From contig CM060709.1 of assembly GCA_030686995.1 (NCBI GenBank), positions 307,105,857 to 307,169,856 of the forward strand: a stretch of 64,000 nt of DNA, in the 5' to 3' direction. Origin of the DNA: Artemisia argyi. Its lineage: Eukaryota; Streptophyta; Magnoliopsida; Asterales; Asteraceae. Below the pieces are notes generated by a model. It ran no database searches. It was given only the letters and a program-made list of their open reading frames with translations, and had not been told where the DNA came from. A program made the translations under genes and the position numbers. Positions 1-14,400 of the stretch are shown here, piece after piece; position 1 is the stretch's first letter; each line of letters opens with the position of its first letter.

Positions 1-1275
1 CTTGCAATTTCTCAAAACTTTTTAGATTTTTCACCAAAGGACTAAATATGACAACTTATGATTTTAAAAGGACCTTTGGTGATAATTTTTCATATTTTGA
101 ATGACCATGGACTAGTTTTGACATTTTATGAAAGTTGGGGGACTGAAACTGCCAATTTTGCAAACTTTGTACATTTTTCATCTGTTTTTACTCATTTTGC
201 ATCTAAAACATATAAAACACAATTTTGGAATATTTTCAGTATTTTGATGCATTTCTGAGTGTTTATGTATGTTTTGCAGTTCAGATTTGATCAAAAATGA
301 TGAGTGTTTGAGCACTCATCAAGTTTCCACTGGGTTGAATAATGCTTAAGCTTTCTAGTGATATTCTCCATGGACATTAACGCATCTGTTGACGGCCACC
401 CTCATTCACATATAGTGCCACACCAACATATATACTTCTATTGAATAGCAGATTTGTCCGTCACTCTCATTTGTTCATCACTCTCTTTTGTGTGCCAATG
501 GCAAATTATCTTGGGTTAAGTCTAAAAGACTGAGGCTGGCCGTAATATTGTGACCGACTCAGGACTGTGGACACCAACTGCCACAGCTTTCTCTTTCTAC
601 AACAACTTCATGATCAACTTAGTATAATGGGGATGACCGAGGGCACTACCAAAACATACCCCACAAAAATCAATTTTAAATAAACACCGCACACACAAAG
701 ATGCACACAAGTCGGTCGTTATCTCAACCAACTTCTTTTTTTGGGGGGTTTAGAAGCGTCCAAAAGAGGGGCCGTTGTGGGGAGAACGCATCTCCAATGG
801 GGTTGAGTGAGTTGAGGACCGGCTTGAAGACCATGTGCATTACGCCTAGTCTGATATATGTTTTGGTTGTGATGGGCTATGTTCAAAAGTGAAGAAATTT
901 TCCCGCCTAAACGCGAAGGGGGAGATGTTTTGCAAAAATCTTGTGGATTAGCGATGTCTTTAATGTTAATTTCTCACGTGACCTATTCACGAGAAAGAGA
1001 GTTCTAAGTTGGGAAAATAGCACCCTCTTCTGCTTGACTTTGCCAAGTCAACTGGATCATTCATGTATGACACTCATGATAGGTTTCTTTTTCGGCAGAA
1101 TCAACTTGAGTTGAAACTTATTTTGACAGTTGCTTGAAATTGCTTATGGTTTAGTAGGCTCATTTACCCAAAAAAATTATAAGCTCTTCAACGAAAACAA
1201 TTTTCAACAAGAGCTCATTTGTTAACAAAAACTAACTTAGAGCTGATAAATTTCTATAACAAAAATTTTATAACC

Positions 1276-1280
<5 letters not shown>
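1..1280. other. gene-free AT-rich stretch
   Basis: I see no recognisable gene here. Short open frames in all frames lack family motifs and splice context. The stretch from about 660 to 900 looks like ordinary repeat-derived DNA. Confidence 0.5.

Positions 1281-1328
<48 letters not shown>
1281..1328. repeat. poly(A) tract, 48 nt
   Basis: An uninterrupted run of A directly precedes a LINE-like coding remnant. It may be the poly(A) tail of an older retroinsertion, or simple slippage. Confidence 0.9.
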
Positions 1329-1331
<3 letters not shown>

Positions 1332-1344
1332 ACGAAAATAAGTT

Positions 1345-1716
1345 CCAGAATTGTCAAACAAATGGGATGAGGTTGTGATGCAAATTGTCCAAGGTTCGAG
1401 TAGAAGAATTGTTCGAGTTGTGGTTGCTACGTTGTTATTAGGGGCATGTGCATACTTTATTTGGCAAGAACGCAACAATTGGCTTTTCAAGAATGGTACA
1501 AGACCAGTAGATAAATTTGATATTATCTTTTCAAGCGTACATTTGAAGCTCCTATCAGTCGAGTTCAAGCAGTCGGTTCAAGTAGGCCGGATGCAAGAAG
1601 AATGGGGTATACCAAGGTTGAATTATCTAAGAGCTCATGTGTACATAGTATTTCAAAGATGTAGGTTTGGACATTTACCAGGCTTTACCCAGAAAAATGC
1701 TTCAATAAATTTGTGA
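1345..1716 (+). mobile_element. LINE (non-LTR retrotransposon) 3' coding remnant
   Basis: One open frame carries the motif YFIWQERNNWLFKNG followed by a basic stretch with HLKLLSVEFKQ. This is the typical C-terminal tail found after the zinc-knuckle (zf-RVT) region of plant LINE reverse-transcriptase ORF2 proteins. The reverse-transcriptase and endonuclease domains are absent, so this is a truncated remnant. Identification rests on the remembered pattern W-x-E-R-N-x-R-x-F of this tail. The frame continues to 1716 but the family-like part ends near 1626. Confidence 0.6.
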
Positions 1717-2510
1717 GTAGTGCAATTTGGCTCTTTCACGAAGGCTGAAATAAAGCAAAGTTTAATTCTGTTAAAAGGTTTTTCAAATTTAGAAAGAAAA
1801 CGGTTTAGTAGTAATTTTTTTATGGAAACAATCTTTGAGCAAAAGGTTGAACCAGTGCTCTTTTAGTACATTTTGTCACTTTACATCAATTTTGAACTAA
1901 GATTGGTAGGAGCCCTTTGATAGAAAGGACTCTCCAAAAATTAGCGTATGCCATTTTATACAACGAGCACACGGTATTCTTTAGTAAAAGGCGAAAGAAT
2001 AGTTCGCTTTGTGCTCATTGCATGGCTGCGTGCCTATAACCTCAGACTCCTTGGCTTAAATAATCACTTGCATTCCCTTTGTTTTCTTCAACCAGCCGAT
2101 GTGGGACAAACTCATTTTGGGCTGTCCAAAAGTTCTCTTTCATTAGTTACTGTGCATTCAAAATTTATTTAGTGGAGTGGTATTCTGTTGAATGTTGTGT
2201 TATACAAGTTTGTGGTATTCTTATTGGTGCCTTTGATATATCATTGATCTCTGTCTCATCATGATGAGTACCTGCTCAGCCTGAAATCACCACATGATAA
2301 TCGTTTAAAATGGTTCAAAAAAGCACTCCCGGAGTTGGAGATAGAGATATTTGTTTATGAGTTTATCACTTTTCTCACTTTCATTTTCATTTATAAAACA
2401 GTTCAAGTTCAAATAGTATCCAGATTCTTGTTAACGTTTTATATATAGTGATATCCCTTAATGAAAATATTACATAATCCATGATTTCTCACAAATATTT
2501 TGTACCATAA
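1717..2510. other. no recognisable gene
   Basis: Only short unsupported open frames are present. The stretch at 1948-2170 has an ATG-initiated 74-codon frame without recognisable motifs and is probably more retroelement debris. Confidence 0.4.
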
Positions 2511-2760
2511 CTAGTTATAATACCCGCGCACGCGCGGGTTTTTTAAAAATTTTTTGAATGATATATTTTTATTTATTAAAAAATAAATAATTTAATCTTT
2601 ATTTTGTTAGATTTATGATTTTTAATTATAGTTTTTTATTATTAAAAATAATCATTTAAAAAGCTTAATCCTAGTTGCATATTATCTATATTTTTTATAT
2701 TTATCTTCTACTTGTTTAATATATCAACAAAACGAATTTATAAATTTATAAATTAAAAAA
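2511..2760 (-). mobile_element. Helitron-like 3' terminus (minus strand)
   Basis: Read on the minus strand, a 16-nt GC-rich hairpin (plus-strand 2523-2538, CCCGCGCACGCGCGGG) is followed by TATTATAA and CTAG, and then a T in the host. This is the hairpin plus CTRR end expected of a Helitron inserted between A and T. The AT-rich interior from 2570 to 2760 matches, in reverse complement, the interior of the elements at 52.6-52.9 kb and 63.2-63.6 kb (shared stretch around CAAGTAGAAGATAAATA). No helicase coding is present, so it is non-autonomous. The 5' boundary was not located. Confidence 0.6.
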
Positions 2761-4045
2761 TAATAAACATTGAAACTAGTATTTTGATAAACTACTTGAA
2801 ATTGAACTACAAAACACTTTAATTTGGCATCTTGACTTCAAACTTGAGATCTTGCTTAAACTTGAACGTAGATCTTAACTTGAACTTGAAAATGTGAGAA
2901 AGACTTGAAGTTGGAATTATGTGAACTAAAACTTGAAAAGTTGACCCTTGAAACTACTTGAAGTTGGCCAATAGTTGAACTTACAGCTTGCTTGAGAACA
3001 TATTAACCCAATAGATAAAATGAAACTTGGATACCACCATTGAGTAGATAGGGGTTTGATGTCTTGACTTAGTTGCTTGATAACCCAACTTAAACCCAAA
3101 ACAACACGAAGTTTCGACATGAGTACATGACGACGTCAAACAGGGACGGAACAAGGTTGTGGAGTAACCAGGTGCACTTAGAATAAACTAAACAATACTA
3201 CAAACACAATTTTCAAATACACTACGACACAAAAATTCATGAGTGTCCTGGGACCCCCGAGACCCACCCTGTTTCTGTCACTGACGCCAAATACGCACAA
3301 ATGTACATCAAAGTTAATATAAGATTAAATGATGTGACCCCATCAGATATTTTATTGATAATAACGAACTTAAAGAATTGAAAAACGGTCAAAATGCAAA
3401 TCTTCATCACTAATCACTAATTCTCCTTTTTCTACCCGATTTAGTTATATAGAGTATTTAGTATTAATTTAATCGATCACTAAAGATATTATGTATATGT
3501 CGTTGTAACGTGCAACTCAAATATCCGAACTTTTACACAAATTATAGGATAAATAAAACAGTAACTATTAAACTTCATATTTTATCTCAAAATAGGAACA
3601 CAAGAAAATGCAACACCTTTACCTTTTCATTTTATCAATTTTGCATCGATACTTTTATCAAACTCTAAACTTCATTACATCTCCGAAAGTCTACGGTCTC
3701 CTACTCTTCTTACTATCGGGTTTACCCAATTGTAAAAGTATGATATGTCCACATTCTATATCCCCAAACCCCAGAGTCTTCCTACTCTTGGATATAGTCA
3801 GGTTTATCCAACAATAAATACTATATGATATGTCTACATTCTACATCCTTTGCGCCCCCCGCTCACCCGGGGTGGTTGTAAACTTCATTACATCCGAACG
3901 TAAAAGAAAAAAATGTTTTAAAAAAAGTCCGTCTAAAACTCCCTATTTTCTTGTTTCTACCCCGTTTGGATCCAATTCTTCATAAAACACACACAAGACA
4001 CACCGTAATTTCACACCACCAAAATTCCCGTAAATCGTATCTCCG
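2761..4045. other. intergenic DNA upstream of MED8
   Basis: No coding region is recognised. The stretch 2820-3110 contains a degenerate ACTTGAA-rich repeat. A piece at about 3140-3290 has GGACGGAAC and CCTGTTTCTGTC ends resembling a decayed MITE. The MED8 promoter and 5' UTR lie at the right end. Confidence 0.4.
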
Positions 4046-7000
4046 ATGGACGGTCCGGTAGGAGTAGGCCAACCCCAACCCCAACAACAACAACCTCAAC
4101 AACAAGACCAACAACAAGCAAAAGCAGTGGAGAGACTAAACCCAGCAGTACAACAACAGTTAAACCTAGAATCAGTCAAAACAAGAGCCATTAGTTTATT
4201 TAAAGCCATTACGCGTATCCTCGAAGATTTCGATATCATTGCCAGAACTAATTCCAATCCTAAATGGTTAGTTTTTCAAATTTTATATATTCTTCTTATG
4301 CACAATTTCTTAGTAACATGTTTGAATATTAATATTTAATAGTATATGTGTAGTAATTTGGTGTTGTTTTTATTAGTGGCGGAACTTGTGCGTTTTTTAG
4401 GCGAAATTCGGAAAATCTTAAAATTGTACTAAATTGCCAATGTAGCGAATTCGGGGAGTTATTACATGCTTGCACTTTAGGGGTGGATACTTAGGGGTGT
4501 TTGTTTAAGCTTATATGTGGACTTACGAGCTTATTTGATTTCGGCTTATATTTCATAAGCCCCAATTTTCCGGCTTATTTTGAGACTTATGGGCTTATAT
4601 AAGTTTATCATATCATAATAAACTAATATAAGCCCACAAGTCTTAAAATAAGCCAGAAAATTAGGGCTTATGAAATTTAAGCCGAAACATAAATAAGCTC
4701 ATAAGCCACATGTAAGCTTGAACAAACACCACCTTAAAGTAGAAACGTTAAACACATGAGGTATTCATACTCGGTCTCAGATGTATGCGGCCTAACTAGG
4801 GTATTCCATCATTTCCGGCACTTTCCTTGGCGACTCCCAAGATGTGTACCAAGTGAGGTGACCTCTTGTGAGGACATCAGGGTGGGTGCCTGATTACTAT
4901 GCGACCTTGGGTTAGGTAATGTATCAAAACGGAATCAGGTCATATTAACCTATTATTAGGCTGTGTCAAAGTAGTACGTGAGTCAAGTTAATCTTGCAAA
5001 AATTTTACCGAACTTATCAAAACTTGTTTAAAATTCACATTTCATGTAATCGGTTGCACAAGAGTACTTGGGAAGGTAGTACTGGTATAGGGAATAAAAG
5101 TTCATGCTTGTAAGCAGTTTAGTTATTAGTGGCTTCATTCAAATCACAAAATTACGTATGGCGTCCTGTGGCCATTCCTAATTTTGTTGGAAGGTTCAGT
5201 TTTTTAGTAGTGAAAATATACGTGTATGTAGTGTCTCATGGAGGTGTGTTCGGGGGGTTGGGGAACCGTCCCCTGTCATCAGTATGTTCTGCCCCTACTA
5301 ACATTTCATTTTGGGTCCACCAGGCAAGATGTCTTGGGGCAGTTTTCTATGGTAAACCTCGAGCTCTATAACATTGTGGAAGATATTAAGAAGGTTTCAA
5401 AGGCCTTTGTTGTTCATCCAAAGAACGTCAATGGTGAAAATGCTGCAGGTAAGAACTTGTTTTTCATAATCAGTCATCGTTGAAACCTTGTATGGTATCA
5501 AAACTGAAAAATGACCTTATGTATTCTACTGCAATATAGTTTTGCCTGTTATGATATCATCAAAGTTATTGCCGGAGATAGAAGCAGATGATGCCTCAAA
5601 GCGAGAGCAATTACTCTATGCGATGCAGAATCTGTCTGTGCCTGCACAGATTGAAAAGTTAAAGGTAATATATATGGTGTTACTGCTCAGAAACAATCAC
5701 CTACAGTATATGGCAATATTCAATAACTTTACATTTGCTGATATGCACGAGAATGTTGTTTGCAGGCTAGAATTGACATGATCGGAGCAGCTTGTGAAAG
5801 CGCTGAAAAGGTCATTGCTGATACCCGAAAAACCTATTTTGGCACTCGACAAGGGCCCACCAATATCATGACTCTAGATAAGGCTCAAGCTGCAAAGATT
5901 CAGGAACAGGAAAATTTACTGAGACATGCTGTTAATCATGGTCAAGGTGTTTCCCAATATTCTTTTTTATAGTTTTCTTTATGTAGTTATGTAATACCTC
6001 TATTCAGTTGCTTTGGTGTTATTATGCAAGATACATGTGTATAGGTTCAATTTTCATCTTCCAACCCGTAATGGCGTAAACAACACATTGAAATTTTTAG
6101 TTGGGATGTAGAAGGTCTCGCGGTCACTTGAACTTTCTAGGTTAGCCCCATATCCCATTTTATAATGGGTGAAATTTTGTGCCTATTGCAACTTAATTAA
6201 CTTATAGAGTTCAGATCATGGTTTCATAGTTTTGATATGTGGTAGGTCGTAGGCACTTAGCTAAATATTTTATGTTGGTACGATTCCAAGTAAAAACTGA
6301 TAAAATTTGATGCTATGATGTTATAGAAGAGGATGTTCTCATACATAAGGTATGTTAAAAAATTGTTGTTTCATTGTAGGTTTACGTTTACCTCCGGATC
6401 AAAGACAGATCACATCAGCACTTCCAGGTCATCTGGTGGATGTGCTACCTGTAGGCGACAATGCACAGACCGTTAATGAATCATCTGGTATGTGCTTAAA
6501 AAGAAAAATATAAATAAATCTATAGATGTCCATGCAGACAACAATAAGCTGGTGTCTCTTTTTTACAGGAATGTACATGAAGAATACCCCTCCCATGGTT
6601 ACAAATGCTGTAAACAACCAAGGAGCATTAATGCAGGTTAGATAATCACATTTTCTTATAATTCGTGGTGCTGTTGCTCCTTAATAATTAGAAAATCAAT
6701 AGGGTTCTGGGTCACAACTAATGGGACGAGCAGCGGCTTCACCTGGTGGGACTGGGACACCGTCCTTTGACAACACGACAGCATCACCACTGCCATATGC
6801 AAACTCACCAAGGTCTGCTGCAAACATGATGAATACACCCTCCCCGCAACAACAACAAACTCAACAGCAACAACAACAGCAGCAATTCCAGCAACAACAA
6901 AGGCAGAGATTGATGCAGTTACCACAACATCAGCAACAACTCCTTGCTCAGCAGCTTAGACAAAATCCAATGGCTGGACTAGCCCAGGTATGGTTACACA

Positions 7001-8228
7001 TGAAATATTAATGAAGAGTCACACTAGATAGATTTACTGTAATATGGGTATATAATTATCCCTTTATATCAATTTACAAAAATCAATAGTCATCTTCTCG
7101 GTAGATTTTGATTTGACTTGCTTTTACCAAATTCTCGCCACATATTTGCATTTACTAATGCTTTATGTGATGGATCTGGTTATCTAAATTTCATTCCGAC
7201 CCACAGCGCAGACAATTAAACTTTGTTGTAACTTGTAACCATATTATATGTGCAGAACCAATTGTCACAGCTGCATGATTTGCAGGGTCAGGGTCAGGGT
7301 CAACAGAAGTATCAGGTAATCTATATCATGTCTTTCGGTTGGTGTCTGTAATTATGGTATTCATCCAAGTGCACCATTGCCTGTATATTAAACAATTGTA
7401 TGAGTAAATAGGGTATTAGAGTGACTCTTATACATGGCACCTTAAAATTTTGTTCTACTGTAATTATTATTATTCTGTGTTGTCAGTTACATGGTCAAAA
7501 TCAAATGCAATTTTCTCAGTCATTGGGGGCCCAGCAATTTCAAGGGAGGCAGTTACCATCTGGAGGTATGCAGCATGGCATGGCACAAAGTCAACTCAAC
7601 CAAGGAAGTCAGTTGAATCGCCATATAAACCAAATGTCTAGCGCTGCCAACAGTGCGTTGTTTAATGCTGCACAGGGTACACCAAATAACCAGATGGTCA
7701 GTTTATAATAATTAATTGCACCTTTTGCTTTTCTCTATTTGGCGGACTGTCTCAACTTCTACGGATATTGTTTCCAATGTCAGATGTCGAACATGTCAGC
7801 CATGATGCCATCACAACCACTTGTGCCTCGGATGCAGGTTAGCCTTTCAGTGGCTTCATACTGCATTGATCATGTATTCTGTGCTCTATAATTGTTATAT
7901 ATTTTTGTTACAGTTTGGACTATCTGGTGGCAACCGCACTCTTGGTTCCCAAAATATGAACGACCAGGGTATGAATTCGATTGTTTAAATAGGCCACTCG
8001 TTTTTACACTCACTGCAATCGCTAATGACGTGGTTTTTGTTAACAGTGTTCAACATGGGTACAGCGAATGCTAATACCATGATGCCTATGCAACAGCAAC
8101 AGCAACAACAACAACCACAGCAAGGTGCTTTTGGGAACATGCAACAAAACACTCAGAATCTACAAGCTAATATGATGCAGAACCAGCAACAGAACTTTCA
8201 ACAACATAGACAAAACAACCAACAGTGA
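4046..8228 (+). CDS. MED8: Mediator complex subunit 8 (MED8)
   Basis: MED8 is a subunit of the Mediator head module, which links transcription factors to RNA polymerase II; in Arabidopsis it acts in flowering and defence signalling. Twelve exons join in frame: 4046-4266, 5324-5448, 5540-5664, 5766-5946, 6380-6487, 6569-6636, 6703-6987, 7256-7315, 7487-7696, 7784-7837, 7914-7968, 8047-8228. They give 557 aa, slightly longer than the Arabidopsis protein as I recall it. The N-terminus is a short Q/P stretch. It is followed by the Med8 domain (about residues 30-190) with conserved segments such as LNPAVQQQLNLESVKTRAI, HPKNVNGENA and DTRKTYFGTRQGP. The C-terminal half is low-complexity, rich in Q, N and M, with two poly-Q blocks and a GQGQGQ stretch. 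All introns are GT-AG. Intron 1 (1057 nt) carries a Tourist-like MITE. A possible AATAAA signal lies near 8517. Confidence 0.95.
4494..4733. mobile_element. Tourist/Harbinger-like MITE in MED8 intron 1
   Basis: A 240-bp foldback element has near-complete inverted halves. Its ends are GGGGTGTTTGTTTAAGC and the complement of GGTGGTGTTTGTTCAAGC, flanked on both sides by TTA. The 3-bp TWA target duplication and GGG-TGTTTG ends fit PIF/Harbinger (Tourist) MITEs. It is homologous to the elements at 20726, 45954 and 54768. Confidence 0.8.
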
Positions 8229-8772
8229 TCTAATAGCACCTACTAAACGTTTGACAGTTGACAAGCTATTTAAAGTGTTTTAAGTTTGCAAACGTTTAGC
8301 GTTGAATTGCAGTGTTTACTTGATATAGTTAGATATATGATTTTGTATAACTGAGTGAATCTTTTACGTAACGAAATGACAATCAATATGTATGTGCATG
8401 TGCACAACCATTGCTATGTAACGAAACGTTCCATTTAAACAATTTGTGGCTATTGTTAGTACTTAGTACATACAAATTCTTTTCATATCGAGGTGTTGTG
8501 CATATGCAGAACAATTAATAAAGAGAAATGACTATTGCACAACTACAATTTTAGAAGACAGCATCTTCAAATTGGAGCATTTATACCCATGTGTTAGGAA
8601 GTCGATGGTTAAAAAGCAGGAAGTGACTAGTTTAATGACCATTAACACGACACCAAAAAAACATTATGAACCTTATAATTTAGCATATGTGGAAAACTAC
8701 ATTCCATTCCTTTTGAAAAAATTGTGCCGCTTGCTGCAATCGAATCCGCAACCTACAATCAACATACATTCC
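8229..8772. other. MED8 3' UTR and downstream DNA
   Basis: The sequence contains the 3' UTR of MED8, with an ATTAATAAAG possible poly(A) signal near 8515-8524, followed by unremarkable DNA. No further gene is seen. Confidence 0.5.
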
Positions 8773-8780
8773 ATTCGCAA

Positions 8781-9132
8781 CTAGGGCTGTCATTCGGGTT
8801 GAACTGGTCGGGTTCGGGTCAACTCGTGTCGGGTCAACTCGGGTCAAGCCTCCAAAAAATATACCCGAACCCGACCCTATTTAGAACTCGGGTCAACTCG
8901 GGTCGGGTCAATTCGGGTTCGGGTCAACTCGGGTTTGGGGTCAACCCGAGTATTTTTACATTGTAAATTGTTATTTTAGCCGGGTCAACTCGGGTTCGGG
9001 TCGGGTCGGGTCAAGGCTAAAAAAAACATGCCCGAACCCGACCTTGTTTAGAACTCGGATTGACCCGAATAGGATTTTTGACTCGAGTTGACCCGAACCC
9101 GGTTGGGTTCGGGTCGGGTTTTATGACACCCT
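8781..9132. mobile_element. hAT-like foldback MITE built of GGGTC/GGGTT repeats
   Basis: The element is flanked by a perfect 8-bp direct repeat ATTCGCAA (8773-8780 and 9133-9140). Its ends are AGGGCTGTCAT and the complement of AGGGTGTCATA. The interior is almost entirely degenerate repeats of GGGTCGGGTCAACTC and their complements, so the strand can fold on itself. The 8-bp duplication and (T)AGGG ends suggest hAT mobilisation. It contains no coding capacity. Confidence 0.8.
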
Positions 9133-9264
9133 ATTCGCAAGTAAGAAACAAAACACCATATGAAATACTATGTTACCTTGAGAAAAGTTCAATGTAGATG
9201 CAACATTCTCTAAAGATCCAATCAATCAATTCTAATCATCCATTTTTTCATTAAAAAAAAAAAT

Positions 9265-9578
9265 ACCTATTTTTTTTTAAAATTAAATATCTCGCAAACC
9301 ATTAATCATTACGAAAAACGAATCATACCATCGCGACGAGAATTAAATCATCTTTCTATAGACGAGCACTTCGATATACTTTCTATAGACGAGCACTTCG
9401 ATTTTTTTCGATTTCTATAGACGTCACTGAAAAAAAATTGAAAAAGAAGTTCGTCGAAAGTATATCGAAGTGTTCGTCTATAAAAAAGATTAAAAAAAAT
9501 ACTCGTCGCAATGGTGTATTTTTTTTTTGTCACTTGACAATTTACTGTTTGAAAGATATTTTATTTTAAAAAAGAGGT
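9265..9578. mobile_element. long-inverted-repeat foldback element (CGCGACGAG family), copy 1
   Basis: The left arm, with AAATATCTCGCAAACC and CATCGCGACGAG, is repeated inverted in the right arm, with CTCGTCGCAATGG and GTTTGAAAGATATTT. The arms are about 130 nt and imperfect. A second copy of the family lies at about 62630-63075. Element boundaries are approximate and I found no clear target duplication, so the superfamily is open. Confidence 0.65.
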
Positions 9579-9590
9579 GGAAAGTTTAGT

Positions 9591-9592
<2 letters not shown>

Positions 9593-9625
<33 letters not shown>
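9593..9625. repeat. poly(T) tract
   Basis: A 33-nt uninterrupted run of T sits beside the right arm of the foldback element. Confidence 0.9.
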
Positions 9626-9659
9626 CATAGTGTATCTTAAAAAAAAAAAAAAAAGTCAG

Positions 9660-10762
<1,103 letters not shown>

Positions 10763-10928
10763 ATCTCAAAATTCACTTCTTCAAATAAAAAAAATGTTAA
10801 CGATATACTATTTATATTCTATGTATTTATTAAAATTGAAGTTAAATCGCTAAAGGGACTTTTAATTAGTTACTAGTATATGATAGTTTTCAATCATTAT
10901 TTTCAGTTACTATACACATTTTTGCATA

Positions 10929-10930
<2 letters not shown>

Positions 10931-10965
<35 letters not shown>
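10931..10965. repeat. poly(T) tract
   Basis: A 35-nt run of T in the upstream region of the sterol reductase gene, about 460 nt before its ATG. Confidence 0.9.
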
Positions 10966-10966
<1 letters not shown>

Positions 10967-11428
10967 GTAATTTTTGTTTCCGACTAATTCAAGAGGTTTG
11001 AACTTATCGCCAAACATACTCAAACCGAGTAAAACTCTCCCTTTACAAGAGTTTGGCGCGGATCCATCCATATATTAATTAATTAATACCATAAATAATC
11101 TACTGTTTATAGACCACATGAACACATAATCACCGTGAATGCTATTAATTACACTACAAGTGACTGTACTATTTCAATTATTCTCACTTGAAAATTACTC
11201 CAACTTCTGTCAGCAACAAAAACAGTAAATGCTAGATTGATTTAGTTTCAAATCTGTAGGGACCATATTTAACAAAAACATTAAAACATTGATCTTTAAC
11301 TTAAGTGGGCCGCATACATATGTACCATAGGTCTTGGTCCTCCACTTAAAAGTCTTCCAAGTCACAAACTAAATCATATCATTAGTTGAAAAAACACACA
11401 CACAAGCACCATTGTACTGTGTGTAAAA

Positions 11429-14400
11429 ATGGGTGCATCAGAGCCAGATTCAGTGAAGAAGAAAGAGATGGTTCATTCACCTATTTTAACTTATTTTTCA
11501 GTCATCACTCTTTTATCAACATGTCCTCCTTTTGTTATACTTTTGTAAGTTTTTTTTTATAAAAATTTTGGATCTTTATACTTTATGCTTTTGTGATACT
11601 TGGTTTTATCATGATTTAATCTTGACCCATTATGATATTTTAGTTTTTTAGATTCAAGATTCATTTTTTTAATCCATTTTGACCCATCAAGATTCAGAAT
11701 CTTGATTTAGTATTGACCCATTTTCTGTTTTTATGGTTTGTTGATTTCTTGGTTAGTAAGTATGTATATGAATATAATACATGCATAGTGTATTAGTGTA
11801 ACTATTGTTATTAGTTGTAAGTTGATCTGGTTTATTATGGTTTATAAATTTGGTTTGGTTTGGTGATTTGATTTAAGTTAACAATTGCCTAGTTAATTTA
11901 GACATATCGAAGCACAGAAACAAACAAGTGGTATAACTGATTGGATCTTGTTTTATTTGATCATGATGCATGCATCATTTATTCATCTACAAGTGTTTGG
12001 TATGCTTGCATCATAGATAAAAAGTTGGTTGTTTTGTCTCATTGAATGGTGTTGACCGTATCGGAAGGAATGTGATTCGTTACATTTTTGCTTATTTTCG
12101 TTCTATAAAGCAATAGGTTTTCTTATGCGGTATTAATTTGTATAAAATACAAAACTACATTAAAGTTCTCTTGTTTTAGTCATTGTTTTTGTTTACATTT
12201 GAATGATGAATATGTGTCCTGTTTGAGTAATTTTGTAACCGGTAATGCTCATATTTCTCAAATAAATTTGGCATTATAGATAAATACATAAATTTAACAT
12301 TTATACTATAAATGATCATTTTTGAATTTCCCTAATTACTGTTACAAATGACCCAAATGGCACACTAAACCATTTTATTATAAGTCAGATTTACATTGAG
12401 GAAAGCGGGACAAATGAAAAAGTACATTGCTATTTTATGAAAATAATAAGTTAATAATAACCTTTTTTTTTATGTTGTTTGAACTATTTGTACAAAAAAG
12501 CCAATAAGTTCTACTAAATAATGGAGTGTGTATTAATAGAGATAGATTGCAATTTGTCCCAAATATATGATATAGGGTAGGATGACAATGTATTAAATAC
12601 GTTGAAGTATTTCGTCCAGTATAGTCAATGTAAGAAATCGAGACTAAAGTTGATCTGTGTTTGCAGATGGTACACAATGGTACATCAGGATGGTTCTATA
12701 CTAAACACGTTCAACTATTTGAAGGAGAATGGAGTTGATGGTTTCATCAACATATGGCCTAAACCTACGGCTATTGCATGGAAGATCATCGCTTGTTATG
12801 CACTTTTTGAAGCTGCACTTCAACTCTGGTTACCTGGAAAAAGAGTTGAGGGGCCCATATCGCCTACCGGCAATCAGCCTGTCTATAAGGTACCAAACAT
12901 CTTAATTATGAGTTAGGATTGAAGAGATTGTGAACCTTAAACCTACACCGGCACCTGCGTTGATATTAATACCTGTTTGGTGGTTAATTTCTTTTTGCAG
13001 GCTAATGGTATATTAGCATATGCTGTGACACTGGTTACATACATTGGCCTTTGGTGGTAACAATTATAGTTTCTTTAATCATACTTTCGCCGAGCCGCAA
13101 TAAATATATTTTCTTACTTAAGTTCGGGTTGACATATTATTGCTTAAATTTCAGGTTTGGGATATTTAATCCAACAGTTGTTTATGATCATTTGGGAGAA
13201 ATATACTCTGCACTCATTTTCGGAAGCTTTGTCTTTTGTGTATTCTTATACATCAAGGTAACGCTCATAGTGACATGACATATCAATCAATATATCATAC
13301 TACATTGTGGTCTATGCTTCTGACAATATTAAACGATTTAAATACAGGGTCATGTGGCACCTTCTTCCACTGATTCTGGTTCATCAGGAAACATAATATT
13401 CGACTTCTATTGGGTGAGCATCTCATACTTTACATATTTGACCTTGACGCCTAAAGTATTGTTGGTTCTTACTTGAGTATATTTTATGGTTGTTGATATG
13501 ATAGGGCATGGAATTGTATCCTCGAATTGGGAAAAACTTCGACATCAAAGTTTTCACAAACTGCAGATTCGGTATGATGTCATGGGCTGTTCTTGCTGTA
13601 ACATACTGCATCAAGCAGGTATGCACTCCAACATCGTTAACATCAGCAGTTGTATCGTGAATTGCCTTGTTTCTGTTATAGTACTTTTTTTTGTACATCC
13701 GAGTAACTATGATTATAACCTTGCAGTACGAAACAAATGGGAAAGTGTCAGATTCTATGCTTGTAAATACCGTGTTGATGTTGGTTTACATCACAAAATT
13801 CTTTTGGTGGGAAGCTGGCTACTGGAACACAATGGATATTGCTCATGATCGAGGTATGCATGTATGTGGGTGTCATGTTAGCTATTGTACAACTAATAAA
13901 GATACTGTGAAATTAACGTTAACTTAAAATTATGGCAGCCGGATTTTATATCTGCTGGGGATGCTTGGTTTGGGTTCCTTCTATATATACTTCCCCTGGC
14001 ATGTACCTCGTCAACCATCCTGTTAATCTTGGACTTCAGGTGCTTTTTCGCTTTTTAAGATTAATATTTATAGAAGTAAAACTATATGTTTCTTACTCGT
14101 TTCTGTTTGTACAGCTTGCCATTTCCATCTTAATAGCCGGCATTCTGTGCATATACATTAATTATGATTGTGACCGACAAAGACAAGAATTCCGTAGGAC
14201 AAATGGCAAGGCTCTGGTTTGGGGAAAAGCTCCAAGCAAGGTAAGTAGTTTATTATTAATATTGTTGGTGCATGATGGTTTTTTGCAAAATTGCCAGCGT
14301 ACTATTTCATGTGTTTGGGTTTTAATCATTGTATTCTATTTTTGGACACCTGAGTCATCAAACGATGGCTTTGTGTCCCATTTGGGTCATTTTGTAAGCA

